Virus record (IMG/VR): IMGVR_UViG_3300037585_005363
Coordinates: 1-21,489 of that record
Strand: one strand, 5' to 3'
DNA: 21,489 nucleotides
Source: a virus
Below, in pieces: positions 6,587-12,839 of the stretch; the stretch's first letter is position 1; each line of letters starts with the position of its first letter. The notes under the pieces are model-generated. The model saw only the letters and a list, made by a program, of their open reading frames with translations. It was not told the origin of the DNA and made no database searches. The position numbers were made by a program, and so were the translations under genes.

Positions 6587-7633
6587 TTATTTGGCATTTT
6601 GTTTTGCGAATGCATCTAAAGATGCAAATGTTTCGCGTAACCAGAAATCAAGATTTCTGATAATATTGGTAAGTCTATCTTCCATTAACATAACCTTAAA
6701 GCTAGTTACATTTAATGCATTGATTTGCTCGTCTACTATATTTCGTATTTTTTCTTTTGCACTTCCCGAAATTTCGACATCATATAATTGCATTAATTTA
6801 TGATTCAATTCTATCTGATCCCTATTACTATTTATCTGCTGTAGTATTTTAAGTTTAGAATCTTCTGATGCTTTTAATACTTCATCAATAGAGATATTTC
6901 TATCTTCAAATAAAATTGGTAAGCGTTTTTGTAATGTTTTCAAACCAGCTCCTTTAATTCCAGGAATATTATCTGATTTGTCACCTGTTAGTGTTCTATA
7001 TAATAAATAATTATGTGCAGGTATCCCTGTATCTGATAATACATCCCCTTTGAAATATAATTTCTTTTTAGTAGGGCTCCACACTGTTATTCTATCATCC
7101 ACTAATTGTAAAAAGTCTTTATCTGAAGACATGATAAAACATTGTGAATCAGATAATACTTGCTTACAGATATATGCAATAGTATCATCAGCTTCGATAT
7201 TATCTAATGATAAAATTGAAACAGGTAAATTATCCATGTAATTTACTAATCGTCCCAGTTGCATACCCATATTTTTTCGCTGGGCTTCTTTATCATCGCT
7301 CCCTACAAATGCTCTATTCAAATTTGAGGTAGGTTTTCTATTACCCTTATATTCAGGGAATAGTTTTCTTCTTCGCTGGCTTCCACCTTTACCATCAAAA
7401 CATAAAATAACTCGTGTCGGTTTTATATTTTTTATAGCATATCCAATCGATAATAACGAACCTGATATTCCACCTACATGAACTCCATCATCATTGGTAA
7501 CAGGAGAAATAGCCCAAGCCCTGATGAATGTATTTAACCCATCAACCAACAAGACTCTGTCATTGAGTCCTGTTGGTTTTGAGTTATTTTCCTGCAATGT
7601 TTCTAAAATAGAAAAATACTTGTTATTACTCAT
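6587..7633 (-). CDS. 5'-3' exonuclease/flap endonuclease (T4 RNase H-like)
   Basis: A 348-aa FEN/5'-nuclease-family protein, expected to remove RNA primers and flaps from lagging-strand fragments. The metal-binding acidic residues are all present: LLVDGLN (D31), ILCFDGKGG (D80) followed by RRRKLFPEYKGNRK, IEADDTIA (E147, D149, D150), SSDKDFLQL (D171, D173), and GDKSDNIPG (D218, D221) leading into a helix-hairpin-helix-like IKGAGLKT. It starts 3 bp after the recombinase stop, so the two are co-translated. Its partners nearby (gp32-like protein, recombinase, helicase, ligase) make up most of a T4-like replication toolkit. Confidence 0.9.
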   Translation of the reverse strand: MSNNKYFSILETLQENNSKPTGLNDRVLLVDGLNTFIRAWAISPVTNDDGVHVGGISGSLLSIGYAIKNIKPTRVILCFDGKGGSQRRRKLFPEYKGNRKPTSNLNRAFVGSDDKEAQRKNMGMQLGRLVNYMDNLPVSILSLDNIEADDTIAYICKQVLSDSQCFIMSSDKDFLQLVDDRITVWSPTKKKLYFKGDVLSDTGIPAHNYLLYRTLTGDKSDNIPGIKGAGLKTLQKRLPILFEDRNISIDEVLKASEDSKLKILQQINSNRDQIELNHKLMQLYDVEISGSAKEKIRNIVDEQINALNVTSFKVMLMEDRLTNIIRNLDFWLRETFASLDAFAKQNAK

Positions 7634-7636
7634 ATA

Positions 7637-8770
7637 CTACCCTTCTGGAACTGGTTCTTCTGATAATTCGACATCATCGATACCTAATTCATCAGATTTA
7701 TATTCCATTATTGCAGCATTACACATTTTATCATAGATCTCATGTTTCAACTCGTCGTTGTTATCAACTAGAGCTTCCCAATCTTTAGATAAAAATTTAT
7801 GTGTGTTTCCTGATTCATCGGTATATCCATACCATGCCCCAGATTGCGTAACCAATTTATGGTTCTTCAATAGGGTTAACCATCCACCATAATCATCTAT
7901 TCCCTTATCAAAGAAAATATCAAATTCTGCTGTTCTTAAAGGTGGTCCCATTCTGTTTTTAATAACCTTAGCTTTGGTTTTGATTCCAATTACCTTATCT
8001 AAAGCAACAATTGAACCTTTTTGTTTAATTTGACCTGCAGCTTGTAAACGTAGTCTACAAGAAGCATGAAACCCAATTGCTTTACCGCCAGAAGTGGTAT
8101 ATGGATCGCCAAACATAACTCCAAGCTTAACCCTTAATTGATTAGTAAATATAAGTGTTACCTTATTCCTACCTAATAATTGTGTAATTTTACGCATTGC
8201 TTTTGATAATACAATAGCTTTACTAGTTGCCCATCCATCTTTACTATAATCGGCTTCTTGTTCAACTTTTGTAGTGGCAGCTGCAACAGAATCTACAACA
8301 ATCGTTACCATACGATCTTTATTAGATTCTCTTACCTTGGAAATGATGTTTTCAATAACCTCAAAGATATCTTCAATTGTTTCTAATTGAATATATAACA
8401 TTTCAGCCACATCAACACCAATACAACGTAAAAATTCTTCATTACATGCATTTTCAGTATCGATAAATACTGCTAGTCCACCTTTCTTTTGGGTGTTAGC
8501 TAAAATATGGCCAGCTAGTAATGATTTACCTGAAGCTTCTAAACCAGTTAATTCAGTAATTCTACCAACAGGTATACCACCATTCTTCCTATTTGAAATA
8601 GCAAGATCTAATGTAGCTGAACCTGTTGAAATGAATTCCGTTAAATCAGTTGGTGTTTCTTCAGAACCATCTAGAAAGTATGCGACCTTGTAACCCTTAA
8701 ATTGTTTATTAAGACTTGTAGCTAATACGCTAGCCAAGTCATCTCTAACTTCTGCTTTTTTCTTCGCCAT
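7637..8770 (-). CDS. uvsX: RecA/UvsX-like recombinase
   Basis: A 377-aa RecA-superfamily protein for strand exchange and recombination-dependent replication. Walker A is GLEASGKS (76-83), the catalytic glutamate lies in VFIDTEN (E106), Walker B is VTIVVDSVAAA (155-165), and the DNA-binding L2 region follows LIFTNQLRVKLG (206-217) with TTSGGKAIGFHAS. The length matches T4 UvsX (about 390 aa) more than a typical bacterial RecA. The C-terminus is acidic. It starts with an AGAGGT ribosome binding site 14 bp after the gp32-like gene, a sensible pairing because gp32 and UvsX act together on ssDNA. Confidence 0.9.
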   Translation of the reverse strand: MAKKKAEVRDDLASVLATSLNKQFKGYKVAYFLDGSEETPTDLTEFISTGSATLDLAISNRKNGGIPVGRITELTGLEASGKSLLAGHILANTQKKGGLAVFIDTENACNEEFLRCIGVDVAEMLYIQLETIEDIFEVIENIISKVRESNKDRMVTIVVDSVAAATTKVEQEADYSKDGWATSKAIVLSKAMRKITQLLGRNKVTLIFTNQLRVKLGVMFGDPYTTSGGKAIGFHASCRLRLQAAGQIKQKGSIVALDKVIGIKTKAKVIKNRMGPPLRTAEFDIFFDKGIDDYGGWLTLLKNHKLVTQSGAWYGYTDESGNTHKFLSKDWEALVDNNDELKHEIYDKMCNAAIMEYKSDELGIDDVELSEEPVPEG

Positions 8771-8784
8771 ATAAATAACCTCTA

Positions 8785-9555
8785 TTAATTATTAAATAAT
8801 TCATCAAATGCTGCACCTACATCATCAACTTTTTTAGTATTCTGTGTCGTCGTTGTAGTAGTCGATACAGGTGTTGTATTTGGTTGTGCAGAATTATCTT
8901 CATCAGGGTTTAACCATTCAGCAAGTGATTGCTTAAGATCATCATAAGAACCCTTTTTGAATATATCAAAAATATCTTTTTGACCATTCATAATTGCTTC
9001 TGCTACTTCTTTATTATCAGTAGCTGGAGTCTGATTAGGTTTAATTCTAATCGAAGTAGAAGGGAATTGCTTTCCTGTTTCTTCTGCGGTTTTGAATTCA
9101 ACTGTAATATCTCTACCATTATTCACATCAGTGATATCACCATAATCAGGATCAGCGATAAAGCTTAAAAGTTCTTGGTAAACTGTTTTACCAAATCCCC
9201 ATAATTTTACACCTTCTGATTCTTGCCCTCTTACTAATACAGGAACATAAGTTCTCATTTTAGGTTCAAGTTTTCTTGACATTTGCCAATCATCTCTATT
9301 ACCTGTAGCTTTTAACTTTTCTGCAAATTCTACGATAGGATCTGCTTCACCATGTGTTACTGGTGATAAAAAGTTTTTACCATTAAAGCCATAATGAAAG
9401 TAAAGTTCCAAGAACGGATTGTCTTTGTTATACTGGTAAGGTACGATTCTTACTGTTTGTTTACCTGGTTCAGGTTTCCATAAATTGTTTTGTCTACCTG
9501 TTTGGTTTTGAAGGCCGGATAGCCTTTTGCGGATTGCATCTAAATCTAATGCCAT
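8785..9555 (-). CDS. gp32-like single-stranded DNA-binding protein
   Basis: A 256-aa protein like the gp32 proteins of marine T4-type phages. A basic N-terminal arm (IRKRLSGLQ), expected for cooperative binding, is followed by an OB-fold-like core rich in aromatic residues (LWKPEPGKQTVRIVPY, LELYFHYGF, LWGFGKTVYQELL). A Thr-rich linker (about 225-241) and an acidic tail DDVGAAFDELFNN follow. The protein contains no cysteine, so the His-Cys3 zinc site of T4 gp32 is missing; HGEADP stands near its expected place. It is the first gene of the replication block, has an AAGAGGAA ribosome binding site and a structured, repeat-rich leader that may be an autogenous operator. Confidence 0.8.
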   Translation of the reverse strand: MALDLDAIRKRLSGLQNQTGRQNNLWKPEPGKQTVRIVPYQYNKDNPFLELYFHYGFNGKNFLSPVTHGEADPIVEFAEKLKATGNRDDWQMSRKLEPKMRTYVPVLVRGQESEGVKLWGFGKTVYQELLSFIADPDYGDITDVNNGRDITVEFKTAEETGKQFPSTSIRIKPNQTPATDNKEVAEAIMNGQKDIFDIFKKGSYDDLKQSLAEWLNPDEDNSAQPNTTPVSTTTTTTQNTKKVDDVGAAFDELFNN

Positions 9556-9566
9556 AATTTTTCCTC

Positions 9567-9641
9567 TTAATTGTTAATTGTTAATAAAATGATTTAATTG
9601 TTATTTGTTACTGTATATAAATAGTATACGTAACTAATATT
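9567..9641 (-). promoter_or_regulatory. Leader of the gp32-like gene: hairpin/pseudoknot plus TTAACAA repeats
   Basis: With a start site near 9641 predicted from the promoter at 9648-9676, the leader is about 85 nt. A hairpin at 9607-9634 pairs GTTAC with GTAAC and GTATA with TATAC (one bulged A, loop CTATTTA). The loop bases TATTT can pair with AAATA immediately 3' of the stem, giving an H-type pseudoknot. The rest, down to the ribosome binding site, is unstructured and repeats AACAATTAA-type units (9567-9606). T4 gene 32 mRNA has the same plan: a 5' pseudoknot nucleates cooperative gp32 binding that spreads to the ribosome binding site. The similarity of layout is seen; the function is inferred. 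Confidence 0.5.
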
Positions 9642-9647
9642 ATATAT

Positions 9648-9676
9648 AATATACAAAAAATTTCTTTAGTATCCAA
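9648..9676 (-). promoter_or_regulatory. Sigma70-like promoter TTGG-N18-GTATATT of the replication block
   Basis: Minus-strand TTGG (9676-9673), an 18-nt AT-rich spacer ending in six T, and GTATATT (9654-9648). It lies 1 bp beyond the stop of the endonuclease-like gene and would start the gp32-uvsX-nuclease-helicase transcript. Confidence 0.65.
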
Positions 9677-9677
9677 C

Positions 9678-10259
9678 TTATTCACTAAAACTTTTTTTCC
9701 ATTTTTCTATTTTTTCTACTAATCGATTGTAATATCTATTACTATTCATTTTCAATATCCCAATCCACTTATCTCTTTTCTGATTACAGTCGAATTCTAT
9801 TTTATGCATATTGCTTACCTGTAATTGCCCTTTCCCTAGATTGCCAATCGATAAAGAACTCCATTTTATATGTTCTATATATGCAACGGATATATCAAAA
9901 ATTTCTATACGATCCTTATCAAATTTATATGATACAAATATATAAGCTAAACTATTGTTAGGATCCTTATAATAATCATTTAATCTTTTAATGGATATCA
10001 AATTAGGTCTAGAAAATGACGCATCTAAATTATGTGTTTTAATATCCAATTTTAATAACACTTCCTCTAATTGCAGTTCGACATCTTCAATACTTCTAGG
10101 ACTTGATGGATACCGGGCATTAGGATAATTATCTATTATTAATTGCCTAACATGCGCTTCGACTATATCACCAACACCTCTTTGCATAATACCTTTATCT
10201 ACCCGAATATAATCAGGCATCTTGGTATTTAATAGATATTCTATATTTTCTATTTCCAA
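9678..10259 (-). CDS. PD-(D/E)xK restriction-endonuclease-like nuclease
   Basis: A 193-aa protein with the residue pattern of type II restriction endonucleases: a helix glutamate in GDIVEAHV (E34), then SPRSIEDVEL (D59), a 12-residue interval, and KLDIKTHN (D72, K74). This is the E...D...DxK metal site of PD-(D/E)xK nucleases. The following PNLISIKRL (85-93) and a strand-rich C-terminal half also look like small REases. The start is TTG with AGG a few bases upstream, overlapping the membrane-protein gene by 10 bp; an ATG at 10220 would give a 180-aa form with all motif residues intact. No methyltransferase gene lies nearby. It closes a three-gene operon started at 11129-11188. Nuclease fold likely; sequence specificity unknown. 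Confidence 0.6.
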   Translation of the reverse strand: MEIENIEYLLNTKMPDYIRVDKGIMQRGVGDIVEAHVRQLIIDNYPNARYPSSPRSIEDVELQLEEVLLKLDIKTHNLDASFSRPNLISIKRLNDYYKDPNNSLAYIFVSYKFDKDRIEIFDISVAYIEHIKWSSLSIGNLGKGQLQVSNMHKIEFDCNQKRDKWIGILKMNSNRYYNRLVEKIEKWKKSFSE

Positions 10260-10597
10260 AATACCTGTATTAAAACTAATATCATTGCTAATGATAAGGA
10301 TACATATGTTTTTGCTGTTAATGATTCACCCATAAACCACCATGTACAGAATGCGAATGATATCATACCTAATGCAAATACTACTAGTCTCTGTGGCCAT
10401 AGTAATCCATCGAATCCCGCAAATGCCATTTTTGTAGCTATTATAAACATATAGCTAATTGGCACTCCTAATAACGATAGCCATACTGGGTTCTTTTCAA
10501 ACCATTTCCATACAAATTGTCCATTTATTTGAAACCATACTAATGTCTGTGTTACAAAAAATAACAAGCTGCTTATTAAAATTAATTTTATATTCAT
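10250..10597 (-). CDS. Four-helix integral membrane protein of unknown function
   Basis: A 115-aa protein made almost entirely of four hydrophobic segments at about residues 3-22, 37-55, 71-90 and 96-113, with short polar loops such as NGQFVWKWFEKNP and GLLWPQRL. Its size and topology resemble small multidrug-transporter-like or DMT-like proteins. I believe similar proteins occur in marine myophages, but that is memory, not evidence here. The ATG at 10597 is preferred because it begins 1 nt after the stop of the preceding gene; an in-frame GTG at 10645 would add 16 residues and overlap that gene by 47 bp. The location between an unknown gene and the nuclease-like gene suggests an inner-membrane role linked to that operon. 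Function unknown. Confidence 0.72.
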   Translation of the reverse strand: MNIKLILISSLLFFVTQTLVWFQINGQFVWKWFEKNPVWLSLLGVPISYMFIIATKMAFAGFDGLLWPQRLVVFALGMISFAFCTWWFMGESLTAKTYVSLSLAMILVLIQVFWK

Positions 10598-10598
10598 A

Positions 10599-11123
10599 TT
10601 AAAAGAAAAATTTATGTGTATTTTCAAGATTTTTACTTTCCTCACGAAGCTCTAGCAGAATATCAAATCTCCAGATATCTTCTCTATTTCTCATAAAGAC
10701 ATTTACCATATCATCCATAAATTCATTACATTCTTTATGATAATACCCCTTCTTTAGCCATTTAGTATTAGTCTTATACATATCTTTCCATAATACTAAT
10801 CTTTTATCATAACTATATTCTCTTAATAATGTATTATTATTTACATTACTATCTTCTTTATCATATAAAGACCTAACACCATAAGATTCAATTTCTTCCA
10901 CGATCCTATTTATAGCATTTACATTTTTAGCAGCTTTATAACCCATAATCAATCCTTCACACCAATTCACACAACGCTCCCATCTATCTTCAGAACGATT
11001 ATTATCAAAATAACTTTTTACTTTAGATAATTTTTCTTCCAAGCTAAATTTAGATCCTTTAATAGAAGATCTAACTATCTGCCAATCTGCATTATATTTA
11101 GTAATATCTTTACTTTTTCTCAT
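10599..11123 (-). CDS. Hypothetical protein, 174 aa
   Basis: A 174-aa, charged, mostly helical protein with no family I can recognise. The middle has WERCVNWCEGLIMGYKAAKN (47-66) followed by a basic, aromatic-rich half (YSYDKRLVLWKDMYKTNTKWLKKGYYHKE). There is no signal peptide or membrane segment. It is the first gene of an operon with the membrane protein and the nuclease-like protein, directly under the dual promoter module at 11129-11188. The ATG follows the TATAAATA box by only 5 bp, so transcripts from that box would be leaderless or nearly so, and no clear ribosome binding site is visible. Confidence 0.65.
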   Translation of the reverse strand: MRKSKDITKYNADWQIVRSSIKGSKFSLEEKLSKVKSYFDNNRSEDRWERCVNWCEGLIMGYKAAKNVNAINRIVEEIESYGVRSLYDKEDSNVNNNTLLREYSYDKRLVLWKDMYKTNTKWLKKGYYHKECNEFMDDMVNVFMRNREDIWRFDILLELREESKNLENTHKFFF

Positions 11124-11128
11124 ATCAT

Positions 11129-11188
11129 TATTTATATCTAAATATACGAAAAATATTTCATATAACCAAATATTTTCGCTATTATTTT
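11129..11188 (-). promoter_or_regulatory. Dual promoter module B (late TATAAATA + TATATT -10 + TTGG -35)
   Basis: On the minus strand this has an upstream box AAAATAATAGCGAA (ending near 11175), TTGG (11169-11166), an 18-nt spacer, GTATATT (11147-11141), then TATAAATA (11136-11129), the T4 late-promoter octamer. The distances between box, -10 and octamer equal those in the modules at 12746-12839 and 14283-14372. It drives the 174-aa/membrane/nuclease-like operon and lies just downstream of tRNA-Glu. Confidence 0.6.
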
Positions 11189-11197
11189 AGAAAGTCG

Positions 11198-11269
11198 TAG
11201 CCCGACGGGGAATCGAACCCCGGTTACATGGATGAAAACCATGCGTCCTAACCACTAGACGACCGGGCC
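11198..11269 (-). tRNA. tRNA-Glu (anticodon UUC)
   Basis: A complete cloverleaf on the minus strand. The 7-bp acceptor GGCCCGG / TCGGGCT has two G-U pairs, the D-arm carries the TAGTGGTTAGGA-type loop, the anticodon stem CATGG/CCATG encloses the loop TTTTCAT (anticodon TTC), and the T-arm is CGGGG-TTCGAAT-CCCCG, with discriminator A. The CCA end is not encoded. Its 5' end lies 6 bp after the stop of the 74-aa gene, so it is likely cut from an mRNA. Confidence 0.95.
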
Positions 11270-11275
11270 AGCTGT

Positions 11276-11500
11276 TTATGGATATAAAGCATTTATCCGT
11301 TCATGCATATCCTTCCATTCCTTTTCAGTTTGAATGCATGGTTCATGCTTCATGAATTTAGCCATTGAAGTTTCGTTAAATACTTCCAAAGCATTGTCTT
11401 TACTTGTTGCTTCGACTGTAGTGTCATACTGGTCAAAGTCTCTGTAGCTTGGAATCCAAGCCATTCCACTAATGTAGAATTTTTTTAATTTTTCATTCAT
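11276..11500 (-). CDS. Hypothetical protein, 74 aa
   Basis: A 74-aa soluble protein placed between the two tRNA genes. It begins with a basic KLKKFYISGMAWIP stretch, has a central acidic region and ends in a helix with EKEWKDMHERINAL. The strand-helix pattern, FYISGMAWIPSY then VEATSKDNALEVFNE, resembles small phage proteins of ferredoxin-like fold, but I cannot assign a family. The ribosome binding site is poor. It is probably translated from the same transcript that yields both tRNAs. Confidence 0.6.
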   Translation of the reverse strand: MNEKLKKFYISGMAWIPSYRDFDQYDTTVEATSKDNALEVFNETSMAKFMKHEPCIQTEKEWKDMHERINALYP

Positions 11501-11516
11501 AACTTTTTATTTTTTG

Positions 11517-11590
11517 TGGAGAAGGTGGGACTCGAACCCACGACCTCTGCAGTGCAAGTGCAGCGCTCTAGCCAACTGAGCTACATCCCC
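11517..11590 (-). tRNA. tRNA-Ala (anticodon UGC)
   Basis: A complete cloverleaf on the minus strand. The acceptor GGGGATG / CTTCTCC has one T-T mismatch and one G-T pair, the D-arm has GCTCAGTTGGCTAGAGC, the anticodon stem CTGCA/TGCAG encloses CTTGCAC (anticodon TGC), and the T-arm is GTGGG-TTCGAGT-CCCAC, with discriminator A. CCA is not encoded. The 5' end lies 6 bp after the stop of the 98-aa gene. Confidence 0.95.
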
Positions 11591-11596
11591 ATACTA

Positions 11597-11893
11597 TTAC
11601 GTAAACATCTTGTGAACCTCGTTCACTTTCCATTTGCCATTTGATTGCTTAACTAAATATCTATATCTTCCATCAAACATTCTTTTACGTGGTTCTTTTA
11701 AGCTAGTTAAGTGATGACAAAAACTACCACCCCTGTTTCTAACTGGATCATACTCTTTATATCCCTGTATATCTTTAAGATAAAATTTATTCATCTCTGT
11801 GAATGTTGCTTCTCCTAGAAATTCCACAAAATCTAATATAGATGCTGTAATTTCTCCTGTCTTCCATTTTACTACTCCGTTAACTGTTATCAT
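11597..11893 (-). CDS. Hypothetical protein, 98 aa
   Basis: A 98-aa basic protein of unknown function. It starts with a short strand MITVNGVVKW, followed by an amphipathic helix (ASILDFVEFLGEATFTEMNKFYL) that could be a winged-helix-like DNA-binding element. A later turn RNRGGSFCHHLTSL and a basic strand pair (RYRYLVKQSNGKWKVNEV) would suit the wing. This structural guess is weak. It begins 1 bp after the stop of the 140-aa gene and ends 6 bp before tRNA-Ala. Confidence 0.6.
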   Translation of the reverse strand: MITVNGVVKWKTGEITASILDFVEFLGEATFTEMNKFYLKDIQGYKEYDPVRNRGGSFCHHLTSLKEPRKRMFDGRYRYLVKQSNGKWKVNEVHKMFT

Positions 11894-11894
11894 A

Positions 11895-12317
11895 TTATTG
11901 TATATTTTCTGATTCGTTAGCCCATTCCATATCTAATTCTTTTGAGCATGGTACAATATTCAATTTTTCTTGATAATGATTAACCCCTTCTGAATCAAAG
12001 CCTGCACCATCTAATTCCGGTTCATCTTGGTTCATTTGTACTTCTAAATTAGGGTCATCAGCATAAGGGTCCATATCTAATTCCTTTGAGCATGGTACAA
12101 TATTATATTTTTCAACTAATGCATTGTATGCCTTATCATATTCCTTGTCGAATAGATCCAAGTCTAATGGTGTCGCATTTTCAAGAACGTATTGTTCATG
12201 ATTCTTTTTTAGTGTTTCTAATTCAAGTTCAAACGCAACTCTTTCAGTTGTTTTATTATCGATTTCTTGTAGTCTAGCAATTTCAGTCTGCAACTCTTGT
12301 AATCTTTCTTTTGTCAT
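11895..12317 (-). CDS. Hypothetical acidic coiled-coil protein with an internal duplication
   Basis: A 140-aa acidic protein of unknown role. Residues 1-40 form a likely coiled coil (RLQELQTEIARLQEIDNK). The C-terminal half contains the peptide NIVPCSKELDM twice, 48 residues apart; the underlying DNA repeat is 34 bp with one mismatch. The region between copies is rich in Asp, Glu and Pro. It starts 1 bp after the stop of the 54-aa gene. Similar small acidic proteins in phages often bind host proteins or mimic DNA, but nothing here proves it. Confidence 0.62.
   Translation of the reverse strand: MTKERLQELQTEIARLQEIDNKTTERVAFELELETLKKNHEQYVLENATPLDLDLFDKEYDKAYNALVEKYNIVPCSKELDMDPYADDPNLEVQMNQDEPELDGAGFDSEGVNHYQEKLNIVPCSKELDMEWANESENIQ
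11927..11960. repeat. 34-bp direct repeat, copy 1
   Basis: Matches 12071-12104 at 33 of 34 positions (C to T in the middle). It lies in frame at the 3' end of the 140-aa gene and encodes the NIVPCSKELDM peptide. Confidence 0.9.
12071..12104. repeat. 34-bp direct repeat, copy 2
   Basis: The partner of 11927-11960. The offset of 144 bp is a multiple of three, so both copies are read in the same frame. Confidence 0.9.
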
Positions 12318-12318
12318 T

Positions 12319-12483
12319 TTATTTATATTTTTTAATCAATTCTTTATAGTTTTCCATGATGTAAATAATTTGTTCTTCATTTAATCCTGTTAACATTTTT
12401 ACTTTTGTTAAGTCAAACATATTTGTTGCCCCACTTAATCTGCACCCTTCATATCTATTGAATTGTGCTTTGGTAATTTCCAT
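12319..12483 (-). CDS. Small conserved-looking phage protein, 54 aa
   Basis: A 54-aa ORF: it begins MEITKAQFNRYEGCRLSGAT, continues NMFDLTKVKMLTGL, and ends in a helix EEQIIYIMENYKELIKKYK. The pattern T-K-x-x-F-x-x-Y-E-x-x-R-x-S-G-x-T-N-M-F-D matches a very common small phage protein of unknown function that I recall from many myoviruses and siphoviruses. An in-frame ATG at 12495 overlaps the upstream stop as ATGA and would give 58 aa; the shorter start is chosen because relatives begin just before ITK. It is followed after 1 bp by the 140-aa gene. Confidence 0.75.
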   Translation of the reverse strand: MEITKAQFNRYEGCRLSGATNMFDLTKVKMLTGLNEEQIIYIMENYKELIKKYK

Positions 12484-12491
12484 ATTCGTTA

Positions 12492-12734
12492 TCATATTAA
12501 TATCATATGTTTAGGCACATTATAAAGTTGGCCATTTATATCTAATTTACATTTTTTATGATTTACCTTTACTACTTCACAAGTTACACCAGCGAACTTA
12601 GGCGAATCTATTTGAACCTTCTGGCCTATCTTAAATCCAGCATGCTTCATAGCCATCATTGTTTCCACTTGACCTTTTAATGTTTGTAATTCTTCATAAG
12701 ACATTAAATGAAGATTTTCGAAATTTTTTTGCAT
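12492..12734 (-). CDS. Hypothetical protein, 80 aa, with an SH3/KOW-like C-terminus
   Basis: An 80-aa protein. Residues 8-33 form a helix (LMSYEELQTLKGQVETM), and residues 36-78 alternate short strands (KIGQKVQIDSPKFAGVTCEVVKV, KCKLDINGQLYNVPKHMI) like a small SH3 or KOW barrel that could bind RNA, DNA or protein. It is the first gene after the promoter-leader module at 12746-12839 and leads a run of small genes and tRNAs. There is no AGGAG site; the leader hairpin may matter for its expression. Confidence 0.62.
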   Translation of the reverse strand: MQKNFENLHLMSYEELQTLKGQVETMMAMKHAGFKIGQKVQIDSPKFAGVTCEVVKVNHKKCKLDINGQLYNVPKHMILI

Positions 12735-12745
12735 TTTTTTAATAT

Positions 12746-12839
12746 TTTTATTAGCACTCTAGAACTTTGCGTTCCTTATTATTTATATATAAATATACGA
12801 AGAATATCGCACTTTTCCTACAAAAATCGCAGGTATTTT
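12746..12839 (-). promoter_or_regulatory. Dual promoter and structured leader, module C
   Basis: Minus-strand order: a box reading AAAATACCTGCGAT (near 12839-12827), GTATATT (12798-12792), TATAAATA (12787-12780), the hairpin GAAC-GCAAA-GTTC (12774-12762), then GAGTGCTAATAAAA (12759-12746) before the 80-aa start. The -35 position reads TAGG rather than TTGG. The layout is paralogous to the ligase module at 14283-14372. The upstream box overlaps the 3' end of the 43-aa ORF. Confidence 0.6.

Noticed and set aside
9567-9611. AATTGTT repeats considered as an iteron-type origin or CRISPR-like array.
   Set aside because: Units are only 7-9 bp, irregular and few, and fit better as an unstructured mRNA leader of the gp32-like gene. 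No CRISPR array was seen anywhere in the window.
9616-9623. TATAAATA on the plus strand, and a similar one at 16905-16912.
   Set aside because: No plus-strand gene follows either; the first is part of the gp32-like leader hairpin.
10598-10645. Longer membrane protein starting at a GTG (131 aa).
   Set aside because: It would overlap the previous gene by 47 bp and add a polar, basic extension; the ATG at 10597 directly after the stop is the better start.
12086-12277. Insertion sequence, integrase or attachment site anywhere in the window, prompted by the 34-bp repeats.
   Set aside because: The repeats are in frame within one gene, there is no transposase or integrase, and the tRNAs are complete with no duplicated 3' ends.
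12320-12327. A TATAAATA late-promoter match just before the 140-aa start.
   Set aside because: It is the coding end of the 54-aa gene (KYK-stop) and lies 2 bp from the next ATG, with no paired -10 or upstream box, so a chance match is likely.
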